Shown: positions 32,359 through 41,371, counted from the first letter of the stretch. The stretch is 64,000 nucleotides of DNA from Massilia sp. IC2-477 (GCF_020707265.1 NZ_JAJFEQ010000010.1:145499-209498); one strand, 5' to 3'. Program-made: numbers and translations. The notes: generated by a model from the sequence alone, not told the origin.

Positions 32359-34194
32359 TCACAAGCTCTGGCGCAGGCGCGCGAGCGTGCTGCGCAGGGT
32401 GTCGTTCTGCGGATCCTTGGCGCTTGCTTCACGCCACAGCGCCTGGGCAGCGGCCTGCTGGCCCTTCTGGAACAGCACTTCGCCCAGGTGCACGGCGATT
32501 TCCGGATCGCGCCGCAGCGCATAGGCATCGCGCAGGTATTTCTCGGCCTCGTCCAGCTTGCCCAGGCGGTACTGCACCCAGCCCATGCTGTCCATGATGA
32601 AGGGGTCGCCTGGCGCCATCTCGAGGGCCTTGGCCACCAGGGTGTAGGCTTCCTGCAGGCGGGTGTTGCGCTCGGCCAGCGAATAGCCGAGGGCGTTGTA
32701 GGCATGGTGGTTGTCCGGCGCCAGCACCATCACGTCGCGCAGCGCCTTTTCCATCACGTCGACACGGCCGATCTTTTCGGCCAGCAGTGCGAAGTCGTAC
32801 AGCAGGTCGGGATTCTTCGGGAAACGCCTGGCCGCGGCTTCCATCAGCGAATACGCTTCCAGCGCGCGGCCGGCGTCGCGCAGCAGCTGCGATTCGGCCA
32901 CTGCCACCTGGGCCTGCTGCGCCGGCTCGGCGGGCTTCAGGCTGGCCAGCAGCTTGCGGCCACCCGCCAGGTCGCCCTGGCGCGCCAGCAACTGGGCGCG
33001 GCGCAGCTGGGCGCTGAACAGCAGCTGCGGTTCGGTCCCGGCGGGAATCTTCTCCAGCCAACCCAGCGCGGCCGGATAATCACGCCGCTCTTCGGCGATC
33101 TGGGCCAGGATCAGGAGCGCCCGGGTCGGGTCGCGCTCGTCTTCCGGATTGCGTCCCAGCACCTCGACAAAACGGGTGAAATAGCCTTCCGCGCCCTGCG
33201 CGTCGTTCATCTGGGTGGCCAGCACGCCAAGCGCGTACAGGTTGCCGGCATCGTCCGGACGCCCCTTGAGCAGGGTCTCGAACTGGGCGCGCGCCTGCGC
33301 GTACTGCTTCTGGTTGACCAGCACGCGCGCGTGGGCGGCGCGCACTTCGCGCGCATCCGGGTGGGTTTTCAGGAAGGCTTCCAGCATCGGGCCGGCCTTG
33401 CCGTCATCTTCCAGCACCTGCGCCATCATCAGCACCGCGATTTCCGAGTCCGGCTTGGCAACCAGGGCGGCATGTGCCGCGCGCTGGGCCGCTTCGCGGT
33501 CGCCGCGCGCCAGCGCCGCCTGGGCGCGCACGATATGGGCCTCGAAGCTGCCGTCGTAGGGCGCGATCACGCGCTCGAGCATGGCGCTGGCCGCTTCCTT
33601 GTCCTTGGCGCGGCCGAGCAGCTGCTGGATCTGGAACAGGAGCACGCCACGCTTGTCGGGCGGCGATTTCTGCAGACGCTCCACAAAAACCGGCTCCACG
33701 TCCGCGATGTTGTCGGAAGTGACCACCATGCCGACGAAGTACTGGGTCGCCTCGTCCGAGGTCGGGTCGAGCTGGCGCCACAGGCGCACGGCGGCCAGGG
33801 TATCGTCGGCCTGGCGCGCCGCCACCGCCATCTCGGCCGCGCGGCGCGCCAGGCGCGGGTCGCGCGTCTGCTGGGCCAGCGACAGCATGGTCAGGTAGGG
33901 CCCCTGCCAGTCGCCCTTGCGGAATGCGAACTCGGCCTTAAGTAACTGGTTCAGCATCGTGCTGGTCATCTCGACCTTGGGCAGCCGCGCTTCCGCCTCG
34001 GCTTTTGCTTTGGCCTCCTCGTCTTCCTCGCTGGCGGCGACCTCATCGCCATCCGGCGCCTTGCCGCCCTCGACGGCGGCCTGCGTATCCGAGGAAGCGG
34101 GAGTCGACGCCTGCTGCTCAGCTTGCTGTTTGGGCGCGACCGCGCACGCCGCCAGGATGCTGGAGAGGGTTACAATGACGAAAGCGTTTTTCAA
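32359..34194 (-). CDS. tetratricopeptide repeat lipoprotein
   Basis: The product has about 611 residues and a lipoprotein signal MKNAFVIVTLSSILAAC. A low-complexity acidic linker and many tetratricopeptide repeats follow (for example DNHHAYNALGYSLAERNTRLQEA and the DPFIMDSMGWVQYRLGKLDEAEKYLRDA segment, in pieces). I chose the TTG at 34194 because it gives a clean lipoprotein signal; a TTG at 34236 would add 14 residues. The family is always near lolB-ispE but its function is not defined. A role in the outer membrane alongside LolB is only inferred. Confidence 0.8.
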   Translation of the reverse strand: MKNAFVIVTLSSILAACAVAPKQQAEQQASTPASSDTQAAVEGGKAPDGDEVAASEEDEEAKAKAEAEARLPKVEMTSTMLNQLLKAEFAFRKGDWQGPYLTMLSLAQQTRDPRLARRAAEMAVAARQADDTLAAVRLWRQLDPTSDEATQYFVGMVVTSDNIADVEPVFVERLQKSPPDKRGVLLFQIQQLLGRAKDKEAASAMLERVIAPYDGSFEAHIVRAQAALARGDREAAQRAAHAALVAKPDSEIAVLMMAQVLEDDGKAGPMLEAFLKTHPDAREVRAAHARVLVNQKQYAQARAQFETLLKGRPDDAGNLYALGVLATQMNDAQGAEGYFTRFVEVLGRNPEDERDPTRALLILAQIAEERRDYPAALGWLEKIPAGTEPQLLFSAQLRRAQLLARQGDLAGGRKLLASLKPAEPAQQAQVAVAESQLLRDAGRALEAYSLMEAAARRFPKNPDLLYDFALLAEKIGRVDVMEKALRDVMVLAPDNHHAYNALGYSLAERNTRLQEAYTLVAKALEMAPGDPFIMDSMGWVQYRLGKLDEAEKYLRDAYALRRDPEIAVHLGEVLFQKGQQAAAQALWREASAKDPQNDTLRSTLARLRQSL

Positions 34195-34284
34195 GGCAAG
34201 TCCGGGTTCTGAGATGTTGTCTGATTCTACGCTCAAGCATGCGCCCGCGTGCGTAGCAGCGCGATTTCCTTAATTGCTGCATAA

Positions 34285-34445
34285 GGGAAGCACTGATTTA
34301 TTCATGGCGGCGGCCTCGGCACGAGAAAATGCGCCCTGCTGCGTTGCAAATCCTCGCGATACCACTGGTATCGCTGCGGTTTGCGCCTTGCCGGACACAT
34401 TTTTCGTGACCGATTCCTGCGCGCCAGAATAAATCAGTGCTCCCC
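34285..34445. mobile_element. MITE-like element with terminal inverted repeats
   Basis: The left end GGGAAGCACTGATTTATTC (34285-34303) is the inverted repeat of the right end GAATAAATCAGTGCTCCCC (34427-34445), with one mismatch in 19. The 161-bp interior has no ORF but contains a perfect 9-bp hairpin GCGATACCA-C-TGGTATCGC (34356-34374). This is the structure of a non-autonomous miniature transposable element. I see no clear target duplication. It ends 25 bp upstream of the mutM start codon. Confidence 0.75.
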
Positions 34446-34470
34446 TGAGAATTTACACGATTCCCTTCCC

Positions 34471-35304
34471 ATGCCTGAATTGCCAGAAGTAGAAGTCACC
34501 CGGCGCGGTGTCGCGCCCCATATCGAAGGCCGCGTCGTCGAACAGGTGGTGCTGCGTCGCGAAGGCCTGCGCTGGCCCTTCCCGCCTGCCCTGTCGGAGC
34601 TGCTGGCCGGCCACCGCATCCTCGGTACCAATCGGCGGGGAAAATACCTGCTGATCGAATTCGAGCACGGCACCCTGATCGTCCACCTCGGCATGTCCGG
34701 CCACCTGCGTGTGCTGCCGCCGGGGATCGAGGCGCGCAAGCACGACCACTTCGACCTGGTCGTGAACGGGCCCGAGGGAAAGCAGGTCTTGCGCCTGCAC
34801 GATCCGCGCCGCTTCGGCGCCGTGCTCTGGCATGGCAAGGATGAAGGTGAACTGGAACAGCACATGCTGCTGCGCGGCCTCGGCGTGGAACCGCTGGGCG
34901 AGGGCTTTTCCGGCGAACTGCTGTGGCGCGAAACCCGCAAGCGCAGCGCGCCGATCAAGCAGGTGCTGCTGGCGGGCGACATCGTGGTCGGCGTCGGCAA
35001 CATCTACGCCTGCGAAAGCCTTTTCCGCGCCGGCATCAACCCGAAGACCCCGGCCGCGCGCATCAGCCGCGCCCGTTACGACCGGCTGGCCGAGGCGATC
35101 AAGGAGATCCTGGCCGCCGCCATCGTCCAGGGCGGCAGTACCCTGCGCGACTTTATTGCAGTAAACGGGCAATCTGGGTATTTCCAACAGACATATTTCG
35201 TCTATGATCGTGCTGGAGTGCCTTGCCGCAACTGTGGGGCGCCGGTCCGCCAGATCAAGCAGGGCCAGCGCTCGACTTTCTACTGCGTGCAGTGCCAGCG
35301 CTAA
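34471..35304 (+). CDS. mutM: formamidopyrimidine-DNA glycosylase
   Basis: MutM removes 8-oxoguanine and ring-opened purines from DNA. The 277-residue product starts PELPEVEVTRRGV, whose Pro is the catalytic nucleophile. It has LIVHLGMSGHLRV, the conserved RKRSAPIKQVLL and VGNIYACESLFRAGI, and the C-terminal zinc finger CRNCGAP...FYCVQCQR. The ATG at 34471 is fixed by the required N-terminal Pro-Glu. It opens a three-gene series with a dynamin-like gene and mutY. Confidence 0.97.
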   Translation: MPELPEVEVTRRGVAPHIEGRVVEQVVLRREGLRWPFPPALSELLAGHRILGTNRRGKYLLIEFEHGTLIVHLGMSGHLRVLPPGIEARKHDHFDLVVNGPEGKQVLRLHDPRRFGAVLWHGKDEGELEQHMLLRGLGVEPLGEGFSGELLWRETRKRSAPIKQVLLAGDIVVGVGNIYACESLFRAGINPKTPAARISRARYDRLAEAIKEILAAAIVQGGSTLRDFIAVNGQSGYFQQTYFVYDRAGVPCRNCGAPVRQIKQGQRSTFYCVQCQR

Positions 35305-35339
35305 ACATGGCGCAAGCGGGCTGAACACGGGTGTAAACG

Positions 35340-37259
35340 ATGCAGGATTTTCAACAGTATGGCGCCTGGCGCGCCGCCGTCGCCGAGACGCTGGAAGCCT
35401 ACGGCGCCGCGCTGCGCGAGGCCGGCCAGATCGATGGCGCCGGCGAGCAGCAGCTCGCGCGGGCGCTGGCCCGGCTGCGCGATGACCGCCTGTCGGTCGC
35501 TTTTGTCGCCGAGTTCTCGCGCGGCAAAAGCGAGCTGATCAACGCGATCTTCTTCGCCGACTACGGCCAGCGCATCCTGCCCTCGAGCGCCGGCCGCACC
35601 ACCATGTGCCCGACCGAGCTGCTGTACGACCCTACCCTGCCGCCCTGCATCCGCCTGCTGCCGATCGAAACCCGTATCCAGCATCTGTCCACCAGCGACT
35701 TCCGCGAGATTGCTGCCGCCTGGACCGTGCTGCCGCTCGACCTGGACGCGCCCGAGCGCATGAGCGAAGCCTTCCGCCAGGTGAGCCAGACGCGCCGCGT
35801 GCCATCCAGCGAGGCGCAGCAGTACGGACTGTGGGACCCGGAAGACCCGGACACGGCGAGCAGCCTGGGACCTGACGGCAGCGTCGAGATCCCGCGCTGG
35901 CGCCACGCCATCATCAACCTGCCGCACCCGCTGCTGAAACAAGGCTTGGTGATCCTCGACACCCCCGGCCTGAACGCGATCGGCACCGAGCCCGAACTGA
36001 CCCTGAACCTGATCCCGAACGCCCACGCGGTGCTGTTCGTGCTGGCCGCCGAAACGGGCGTCACCAGGAGCGACATCGACGTCTGGCGCACCCACATCGG
36101 CGCTGGGCCGGGACGCCTGGCGGTGCTGAACAAGATCGACGCCATGTGGGACGAGCTGCGCTCGCCGCAGGAAAACGATGCCGAGATCGCGCGCCAGCAG
36201 CAGCACGTGGCCCAGCTCCTTGGCCTGGAGCCGGGGCGCGTGTATCCGGTGTCCGCACAGAAGGCCCTGGTCGGCAAGATTAACGGCGACATGGCCCTGT
36301 TCGAGAAGAGCCGCCTGGGACAACTGGAAACGGCGCTGTTCCACGACCTGATCCCGGCGCGGCGCGCCATCATCGCCGGCCAGCTGCGCGAGGACCTGCG
36401 CCTGCTCGCGGCCGGACAGCAGGCGCAGGCGCAAGCGCGCATGCGCGAGCTGGTCGAGCAGCTGCAGGAGCTCAAGAGCCTGCGCGGCAAGAACCAGGGC
36501 GTGATCGCCCACATGATGCGCCGGGTCGAGGCCGAGAAAAAGGAATTCGACGCCAGCCTGTTCAAGCTGCAGGGCACGCGCGCCGTCTACACGCGCCTGT
36601 CCACCGAGCTGTATTCGACGCTGGGCATGGACGCAGTGCAGGAGCAGACCGATGCCGTGCGCGCGGCGATGCAGGCCTCGCTTTTCGCGACCGGCATACG
36701 CGCGCCGGTGCGCAGCTATTTCGAGGCGATGCGCGCGAATCTCGATGCATCGTCCGCCAAGGTCGCCGAAATCGGCGCCATGATGGACAGCATGATCCGC
36801 AAGTTCTCCGCCGAGCACGGCCTGAGCCTGGCCAGTCCGATGCCGCTGTCGCTCGAGCGCTACCGGCGCGAGCTCGACGAGGTCGAGGCGCTGTTCGTGA
36901 AGCAGTTCGGCACCGCCACCTTACTCATGACCAGCCGCGCCACCCTGCTCGAGCGCTTCTTCGATTCGATCGCCTCGCGCGTGCGCCACAGCTTCCGCGC
37001 CGCGAACACGGATGCTGAAGCCTGGTTGAAGGTGATCATGGCGCCGCTGGAAGCGGCGATCCGCCAGCACCGCGACGGCCTGCGCCAGCGCCAGGCCTCG
37101 ATCGGACGCATCTTCGAAGCCACCGACGGCCTGGAACAGAAGATCGCGGCTTTCGAGAGCACCCAGCAGGCGCAGGACGAGACGCGCACGCGGCTGGCCG
37201 CCATGGCGGCGGAGGTCGCCGCAACACTGGACGTACCGGAGTTAACATCAGCAGCATGA
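35340..37259 (+). CDS. bacterial dynamin-like GTPase
   Basis: The 639-residue product has a dynamin-type G domain. G1 is AEFSRGKSE (residues 57-65), G2 lies around RTTMCPTE (86-93), G3 is DTPG (207-210) and G4 is NKID (264-267). Long helical segments follow, rich in Gln, Glu and Arg (for example 400-450), as expected for a stalk. Bacterial dynamins remodel or protect membranes; some act in stress or phage tolerance. No transmembrane segment is obvious. It starts 35 bp after mutM, and its TGA overlaps the mutY ATG (ATGA), so it is translationally coupled to mutY. Confidence 0.88.
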   Translation: MQDFQQYGAWRAAVAETLEAYGAALREAGQIDGAGEQQLARALARLRDDRLSVAFVAEFSRGKSELINAIFFADYGQRILPSSAGRTTMCPTELLYDPTLPPCIRLLPIETRIQHLSTSDFREIAAAWTVLPLDLDAPERMSEAFRQVSQTRRVPSSEAQQYGLWDPEDPDTASSLGPDGSVEIPRWRHAIINLPHPLLKQGLVILDTPGLNAIGTEPELTLNLIPNAHAVLFVLAAETGVTRSDIDVWRTHIGAGPGRLAVLNKIDAMWDELRSPQENDAEIARQQQHVAQLLGLEPGRVYPVSAQKALVGKINGDMALFEKSRLGQLETALFHDLIPARRAIIAGQLREDLRLLAAGQQAQAQARMRELVEQLQELKSLRGKNQGVIAHMMRRVEAEKKEFDASLFKLQGTRAVYTRLSTELYSTLGMDAVQEQTDAVRAAMQASLFATGIRAPVRSYFEAMRANLDASSAKVAEIGAMMDSMIRKFSAEHGLSLASPMPLSLERYRRELDEVEALFVKQFGTATLLMTSRATLLERFFDSIASRVRHSFRAANTDAEAWLKVIMAPLEAAIRQHRDGLRQRQASIGRIFEATDGLEQKIAAFESTQQAQDETRTRLAAMAAEVAATLDVPELTSAA

Positions 37260-38359
37260 AACGCCTCACCGAATTCGACCAGCTGGCCGACCCGACCTTT
37301 TCCCAGGCGGTGATCGACTGGCAACGCAGCCACGGCCGCCATACCCTGCCCTGGCAAAACACGACGGATGCCTACCGCATCTGGCTGTCCGAGATCATGC
37401 TGCAGCAGACCCAGGTCGCCGCGGTGCTCGGCTACTACGCGCGCTTCCTGGAGCGCTTCCCCACCGTGCATGCGCTGGCCGAAGCGCCGAGCGAAGATGT
37501 GATGGCGCACTGGAGCGGTCTCGGTTACTACACCCGCGCGCGCAACCTGCATGCCTGCGCCAAGCGCGTGGTGCAGGACTACGGTGGCGTGTTCCCGAGC
37601 GATCCGGCGCTGCTGGCCGAGCTGCCCGGTATAGGCCGCTCGACCGCGGCGGCGATTGCCGCCTTCTCCAGCGGCGTGCGCGCCGCGATCCTGGACGGGA
37701 ACGTCAAGCGCGTGTTCGCGCGCGTGTTCGGCATCGACCAGTATCCGGGCGAGAAGCGGGTCGAAGATGCGCTTTGGCGCCGCGCCGATGCGCTGCTGCC
37801 GGAGCAAGGCATCGAATCGTATACGCAGGGCCTGATGGACCTGGGCGCCACCCTGTGCACCCGCAGCCGCCCCGACTGCCAGCGCTGCCCGCTGCGCGAA
37901 CGCTGCGTCGCCTACGCCACCGGCCGCACGGCCGAACTCCCGGTGCGCAAGCCCAAGAAGGCCACGCCGGAAAAGCGCGCCGCGCTGCTGGTGGTGATCG
38001 ACCGCGGCCAGGTGCTGCTCGAGCAGCGGCCGGGTACCGGGATCTGGGGTGGGCTGCTGTCGCTGCCGGAGGTGGATGGGCATCTGGGGGTGGATGTGGA
38101 TGCCGTGCCGTTGTCCGAGGTAGTTGCTGCTGCCGCGCAGTTCGGGACGGTGGACGAGGTGCAGGCGCTGCGGCCGCTGGTGCATGTGTTCACGCACTAC
38201 AAGCTGCACATCACGCCGTGGCAAGTCACCTTGGGCGCGCGCGGTAGCGCGACCGGGCGGCATATGTGGTGGGATCTGCATGCGATCGGGGAGGCGCCGC
38301 TGCCGGCGCCGGTGAAGAAGCTGCTGCAGGAGCTGGGGACGCCGGGCTTGTTTGGTTAA
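37256..38359 (+). CDS. mutY: A/G-specific adenine glycosylase
   Basis: MutY removes adenine paired with 8-oxoguanine and completes the GO repair system with MutM. The 367-residue product has the catalytic Glu in WLSEIMLQQTQV and the helix-hairpin-helix LPGIGRSTAAAI with the Asp in ILDGNVKRV. The 4Fe-4S motif is C-X6-C-X2-C-X5-C (CTRSRPDCQRCPLRERC). A C-terminal NUDIX-like domain has GTGIWGGLLSLPEV. Its start overlaps the dynamin stop codon. Confidence 0.97.
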   Translation: MKRLTEFDQLADPTFSQAVIDWQRSHGRHTLPWQNTTDAYRIWLSEIMLQQTQVAAVLGYYARFLERFPTVHALAEAPSEDVMAHWSGLGYYTRARNLHACAKRVVQDYGGVFPSDPALLAELPGIGRSTAAAIAAFSSGVRAAILDGNVKRVFARVFGIDQYPGEKRVEDALWRRADALLPEQGIESYTQGLMDLGATLCTRSRPDCQRCPLRERCVAYATGRTAELPVRKPKKATPEKRAALLVVIDRGQVLLEQRPGTGIWGGLLSLPEVDGHLGVDVDAVPLSEVVAAAAQFGTVDEVQALRPLVHVFTHYKLHITPWQVTLGARGSATGRHMWWDLHAIGEAPLPAPVKKLLQELGTPGLFG

Positions 38360-38400
38360 GGCGATCAGAGCGCTGCCCTGTTTTTTCCACAAACTTAAGA

Positions 38401-38513
38401 ACCGTCATCCCGGCGCAGGCCGGGATCCATATTGTTTGCGTATGGCTAACGCTTGCGTACACCGGCAAACGTGACGCGACGAACTTGGGTTCCGGCCTGC
38501 GCCGGAACGACGC
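38401..38513. repeat. family 2 repeat pair in inverted orientation
   Basis: The left unit (38401-38430) reads ACCGTCATCCCGGCGCAGGC then CGGGATCCAT. The right unit (38482-38513) is its inverted relative, AACTTGGGTTCCGGCCTGCG then CCGGAACGACG. The pair separates the convergent ends of mutY and dgt. Confidence 0.8.
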
Positions 38514-38533
38514 GTTGGCGGCTAACGTTGACG

Positions 38534-39670
38534 TCAGAAGTGATCCAGCGAAAAAATCCGCCGATGCTCCCGAATCGCATACCGATCCGTCATCCCCGCA
38601 ATGTAATCCGCAATCTTCCTGGCCTGCCACAGCGGATCGCCCTCCACCTGGTAATCGTTCGGCAGCAGCACCGGGTCCGTCAGGAACGCCTCGAACAGCT
38701 CACGCACGATGCGACTGGCCTTGACGCGCATGCGGTTGACCTGGAAGTGGCGGTACAGGTTGGCGTACAGGAAGCGCTTGAGCTCCGTGGTCTCGGTGCG
38801 CATCTGCTGCGAGAAGCGGATCAGGGGCGGCCCCGCGCGCACATCATCGATATCTTTCGGCGCCGCTTCCCTCAATAGCGCGGCCGAGGTCTCGACCAGG
38901 TCGGCCGTCATCGCCGTGATCATCAGGCGGATCGTCTCGTACAGCGCGCGTCGTCCGGCCAGGCCCGGATACTGGGTTTCCACCGTGTGGCGATGGCGCG
39001 CGAACAGCGTCACCTCTTCCATCTGCGCCATGGTGAGCAGGCCCGAGCGCAGGCCGTCGTCGATGTCGTGGTTGTTGTACGCGATCTCGTCGGCGAGATT
39101 GGTCAGCTGGGCTTCCAGGCTGGGCTGGCTGCGCTCCATGAAGCGGCGTCCCAGTTCGCCGAGCTGGCGCGCATTGGTCAGCGAGCAGTGCTTGAGGATG
39201 CCCTCGCGCGTCTCGAACGTCAGGTTCAGGCCATCGAAGGCGCCATAGTGCTCTTCCAGCTCGTCCACCACGCGCAGGCTCTGCAGGTTGTGCTCGAAGC
39301 CGCCGTAGTCCTTCATGCACTCGTTGAGCACGTCCTGGCCCACGTGGCCGAAGGGCGTGTGGCCGAGGTCATGGGCCAGCGCGGTGGCTTCCACCAGGTC
39401 TTCGTTCAGGGCCAGGCTGCGCGCCAGGGTGCGGCCGATCTGGGCCACTTCGATGCTGTGCGTGAGCCGGGTGCGGAACAGGTCGCCCTCGTGGTTCAGG
39501 AATACCTGGGTCTTGTACTCCAGGCGGCGGAAGGCCGTCGAATGGATGATGCGGTCGCGGTCGCGCTGGAACTCGCTGCGCGACCCTGCCGGCGGCTCGA
39601 TGTGGACACGGCCGCGCGACTTCGACGAATGGGCTGCATAGGGGGCAAGGCGTGCGTCGAAGTCCAGCAT
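38534..39670 (-). CDS. dgt: deoxyguanosinetriphosphate triphosphohydrolase family protein
   Basis: The 378-residue product is an HD-domain dNTP triphosphohydrolase. It has RDRDRIIHSTAFRRLEYKTQV, then the metal-binding RLTHSIEVAQIGR, ATALAHDLGHTPFGHVG and LTNLADEIAYNNHDIDDG. It hydrolyses dNTPs to nucleosides and triphosphate, and the subgroup is the short (dGTPase-like) form. The ATG at 39670 has GGAGGAG upstream; a GTG at 39676 overlaps the aroKB stop codon. It is the last gene of the aroKB-dgt pair. Confidence 0.94.
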   Translation of the reverse strand: MLDFDARLAPYAAHSSKSRGRVHIEPPAGSRSEFQRDRDRIIHSTAFRRLEYKTQVFLNHEGDLFRTRLTHSIEVAQIGRTLARSLALNEDLVEATALAHDLGHTPFGHVGQDVLNECMKDYGGFEHNLQSLRVVDELEEHYGAFDGLNLTFETREGILKHCSLTNARQLGELGRRFMERSQPSLEAQLTNLADEIAYNNHDIDDGLRSGLLTMAQMEEVTLFARHRHTVETQYPGLAGRRALYETIRLMITAMTADLVETSAALLREAAPKDIDDVRAGPPLIRFSQQMRTETTELKRFLYANLYRHFQVNRMRVKASRIVRELFEAFLTDPVLLPNDYQVEGDPLWQARKIADYIAGMTDRYAIREHRRIFSLDHF

Positions 39671-39672
39671 CT

Positions 39673-41358
39673 TCACTCCTCCGTTGGGGCCACGCAGGCG
39701 CTTAGCGTCGCCTTCAGGGTATCAAGCGGCACCGTCGTGATCGCCGGGCTGCCCAGCGGTTTGAGCAGGATGAACTTGATCTCCCCGCCCTCGTTCTTCT
39801 TGTCGACCGCCATCAGCTCGATCCAGCGCTCGACGCCGAGATCCGGCGCCACGGTCGGCAGGCCGGCTGCCTGCACCAGGGCGCGCACGCGCTTCACGGT
39901 GGCGGCGTCGACCAGGCCGAGGCGCACCGACAGGTCGGCCGCCATTACCATGCCGCAGCCGACGGCTTCGCCGTGCAGCCAGGTGCCGAAGCCCAGGCCG
40001 GCCTCGATCGCGTGGCCGAAGGTATGGCCGAAATTGAGCACGGCGCGCAGGCCGCCCTCGCGTTCGTCCTTGCGCACGACTTCCGCCTTGATCTCGCAGG
40101 AACGCGCGATCGCGTAGGCCATCGCGTCCGGCTCGCGCGCCACGAGCCTGGCGATGTTCGCCTCGATCCACTCGAAATAGGCGGCGTCCAGGATGGCGCC
40201 GTGCTTGATCACCTCGGCCAGGCCAGCCGCCAGTTCGCGCGGCGGCAGGGTGTCCAGCGTCGCCGTGTCGGCGATCACGGCGCGCGGCTGGTAGAAGGCG
40301 CCGATCATGTTCTTGCCCAGCGGGTGGTTGATGCCGGTCTTGCCGCCCACCGAGGAATCGACCTGCGACAGCAGCGTGGTCGGCACCTGCACGAAGGGCA
40401 CGCCGCGCATGTAGCTGGAGGCGGCGAAGCCGGCCAGGTCGCCGATCACGCCGCCGCCCAGCGCCACGATGGTGGTCTTGCGGTCGCACTTGTGCTGCAA
40501 CAGGGCGTCGAACACCAGGTTCAGCGACTCCCAGGTCTTGTGCTCTTCGCCGTCCGGCAGCACGATCTCGACCACCTCGCGGCCTTGCGCGCGCAAGCTG
40601 CCTGCGACCTGCGCCAGGTAGAGCGGCGCCACGGTGGTGTTGGTGACGATGGCGGCCTTGCCGCCGTCGATGTGGCGCGCGAGCAGCGCGCTGTCGTGCA
40701 GCAGCCGGGGGCCGATCGTGATCGGATAGCTGCGTTCGCCCAGTTCGACGTTCAGGATGGTGGGTGCGGGTGCGCTCATTGCGTTCATCGTGTCGCTTGT
40801 CGCCCGGCGCGCGCCGGCGGCCACGTGCGCGGCCTCCAGCGCGGCGAGCTGGTCCAAAATGGTCTGTACCATCGATTGTACGTTAGGTCGGCCGGTATCG
40901 ATGACCAGGTTGGCAATCTCGCGGTACAGCGGGTCGCGCTGGGCCAGCAGCTCTTCCAGCTTGGCGCGCGGGTCGGCGGTCTGCAGCAGCGGGCGGTTCT
41001 TGTCGTGCGAGGTGCGCTGCAGGATGCTGCCGATGGTGGCGCGCAGGTAGATCACGGTGCCGCGCTCGGCCAGCAGCGCGCGGCTGGCGGGATTCAGGAC
41101 GGCGCCGCCGCCGGTGGCCAGCACCAGGCCCTCCTGGGCGCTCAGCTCGCGGATCATCTCCGCTTCGCGCCGGCGGAAGCTCGCCTCGCCCTCGATCTCG
41201 AAGATCCAGGGGATCGAGGCGCCGGTGCGCCCTTCGATCTCGTGGTCGGAGTCGACGAAGCGCAAGCCCAGCTTGCGCGCCAGCTGGCGTCCGATGGTGG
41301 TCTTCCCGGCTCCCATCAGGCCGACCAGGAAGATGTTGTTGTTCTTGGGATGAGGCAC
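39673..41358 (-). CDS. aroKB: fused shikimate kinase/3-dehydroquinate synthase (AroK-AroB)
   Basis: One uninterrupted 561-codon frame encodes both enzymes. Residues 1-175 are shikimate kinase with the P-loop GLMGAGKT (13-20), DSDHEIE and the ATGGGAV loop. Residues 176-190 form an Ala-rich linker. From about residue 191 it is 3-dehydroquinate synthase, with PDGEEHKT, GGGVIGDLAGFAAS, GGKTGINHPLGKN and GHTFGHAIE. These catalyse steps 5 and 2 of the shikimate pathway. No stop separates the parts; an internal ATG at 40788 could also give free AroB. The first codon is GTG. It lies downstream of an Ig-like gene and its terminator. Confidence 0.9.
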   Translation of the reverse strand: MPHPKNNNIFLVGLMGAGKTTIGRQLARKLGLRFVDSDHEIEGRTGASIPWIFEIEGEASFRRREAEMIRELSAQEGLVLATGGGAVLNPASRALLAERGTVIYLRATIGSILQRTSHDKNRPLLQTADPRAKLEELLAQRDPLYREIANLVIDTGRPNVQSMVQTILDQLAALEAAHVAAGARRATSDTMNAMSAPAPTILNVELGERSYPITIGPRLLHDSALLARHIDGGKAAIVTNTTVAPLYLAQVAGSLRAQGREVVEIVLPDGEEHKTWESLNLVFDALLQHKCDRKTTIVALGGGVIGDLAGFAASSYMRGVPFVQVPTTLLSQVDSSVGGKTGINHPLGKNMIGAFYQPRAVIADTATLDTLPPRELAAGLAEVIKHGAILDAAYFEWIEANIARLVAREPDAMAYAIARSCEIKAEVVRKDEREGGLRAVLNFGHTFGHAIEAGLGFGTWLHGEAVGCGMVMAADLSVRLGLVDAATVKRVRALVQAAGLPTVAPDLGVERWIELMAVDKKNEGGEIKFILLKPLGSPAITTVPLDTLKATLSACVAPTEE

Positions 41359-41371
41359 TGCCAGGTCCGCA

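Noticed and set aside
35301..36818. A 505-codon minus-strand frame opposite the dynamin-like gene
   Set aside because: It is an antisense shadow. The plus-strand frame has all four GTPase motifs and ATGA coupling to mutY.
35340..37259. Dynamin-like gene as part of an antiphage island
   Set aside because: Some bacterial dynamins aid phage tolerance, but the neighbours here are DNA repair and housekeeping genes and base composition is uniform. No nuclease, toxin or restriction gene is near.
40779..40788. aroK and aroB as two separate genes
   Set aside because: There is no stop codon between the domains and no ribosome-binding site before the internal ATGs, so AroK must be translated through. 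Internal initiation remains possible in addition.
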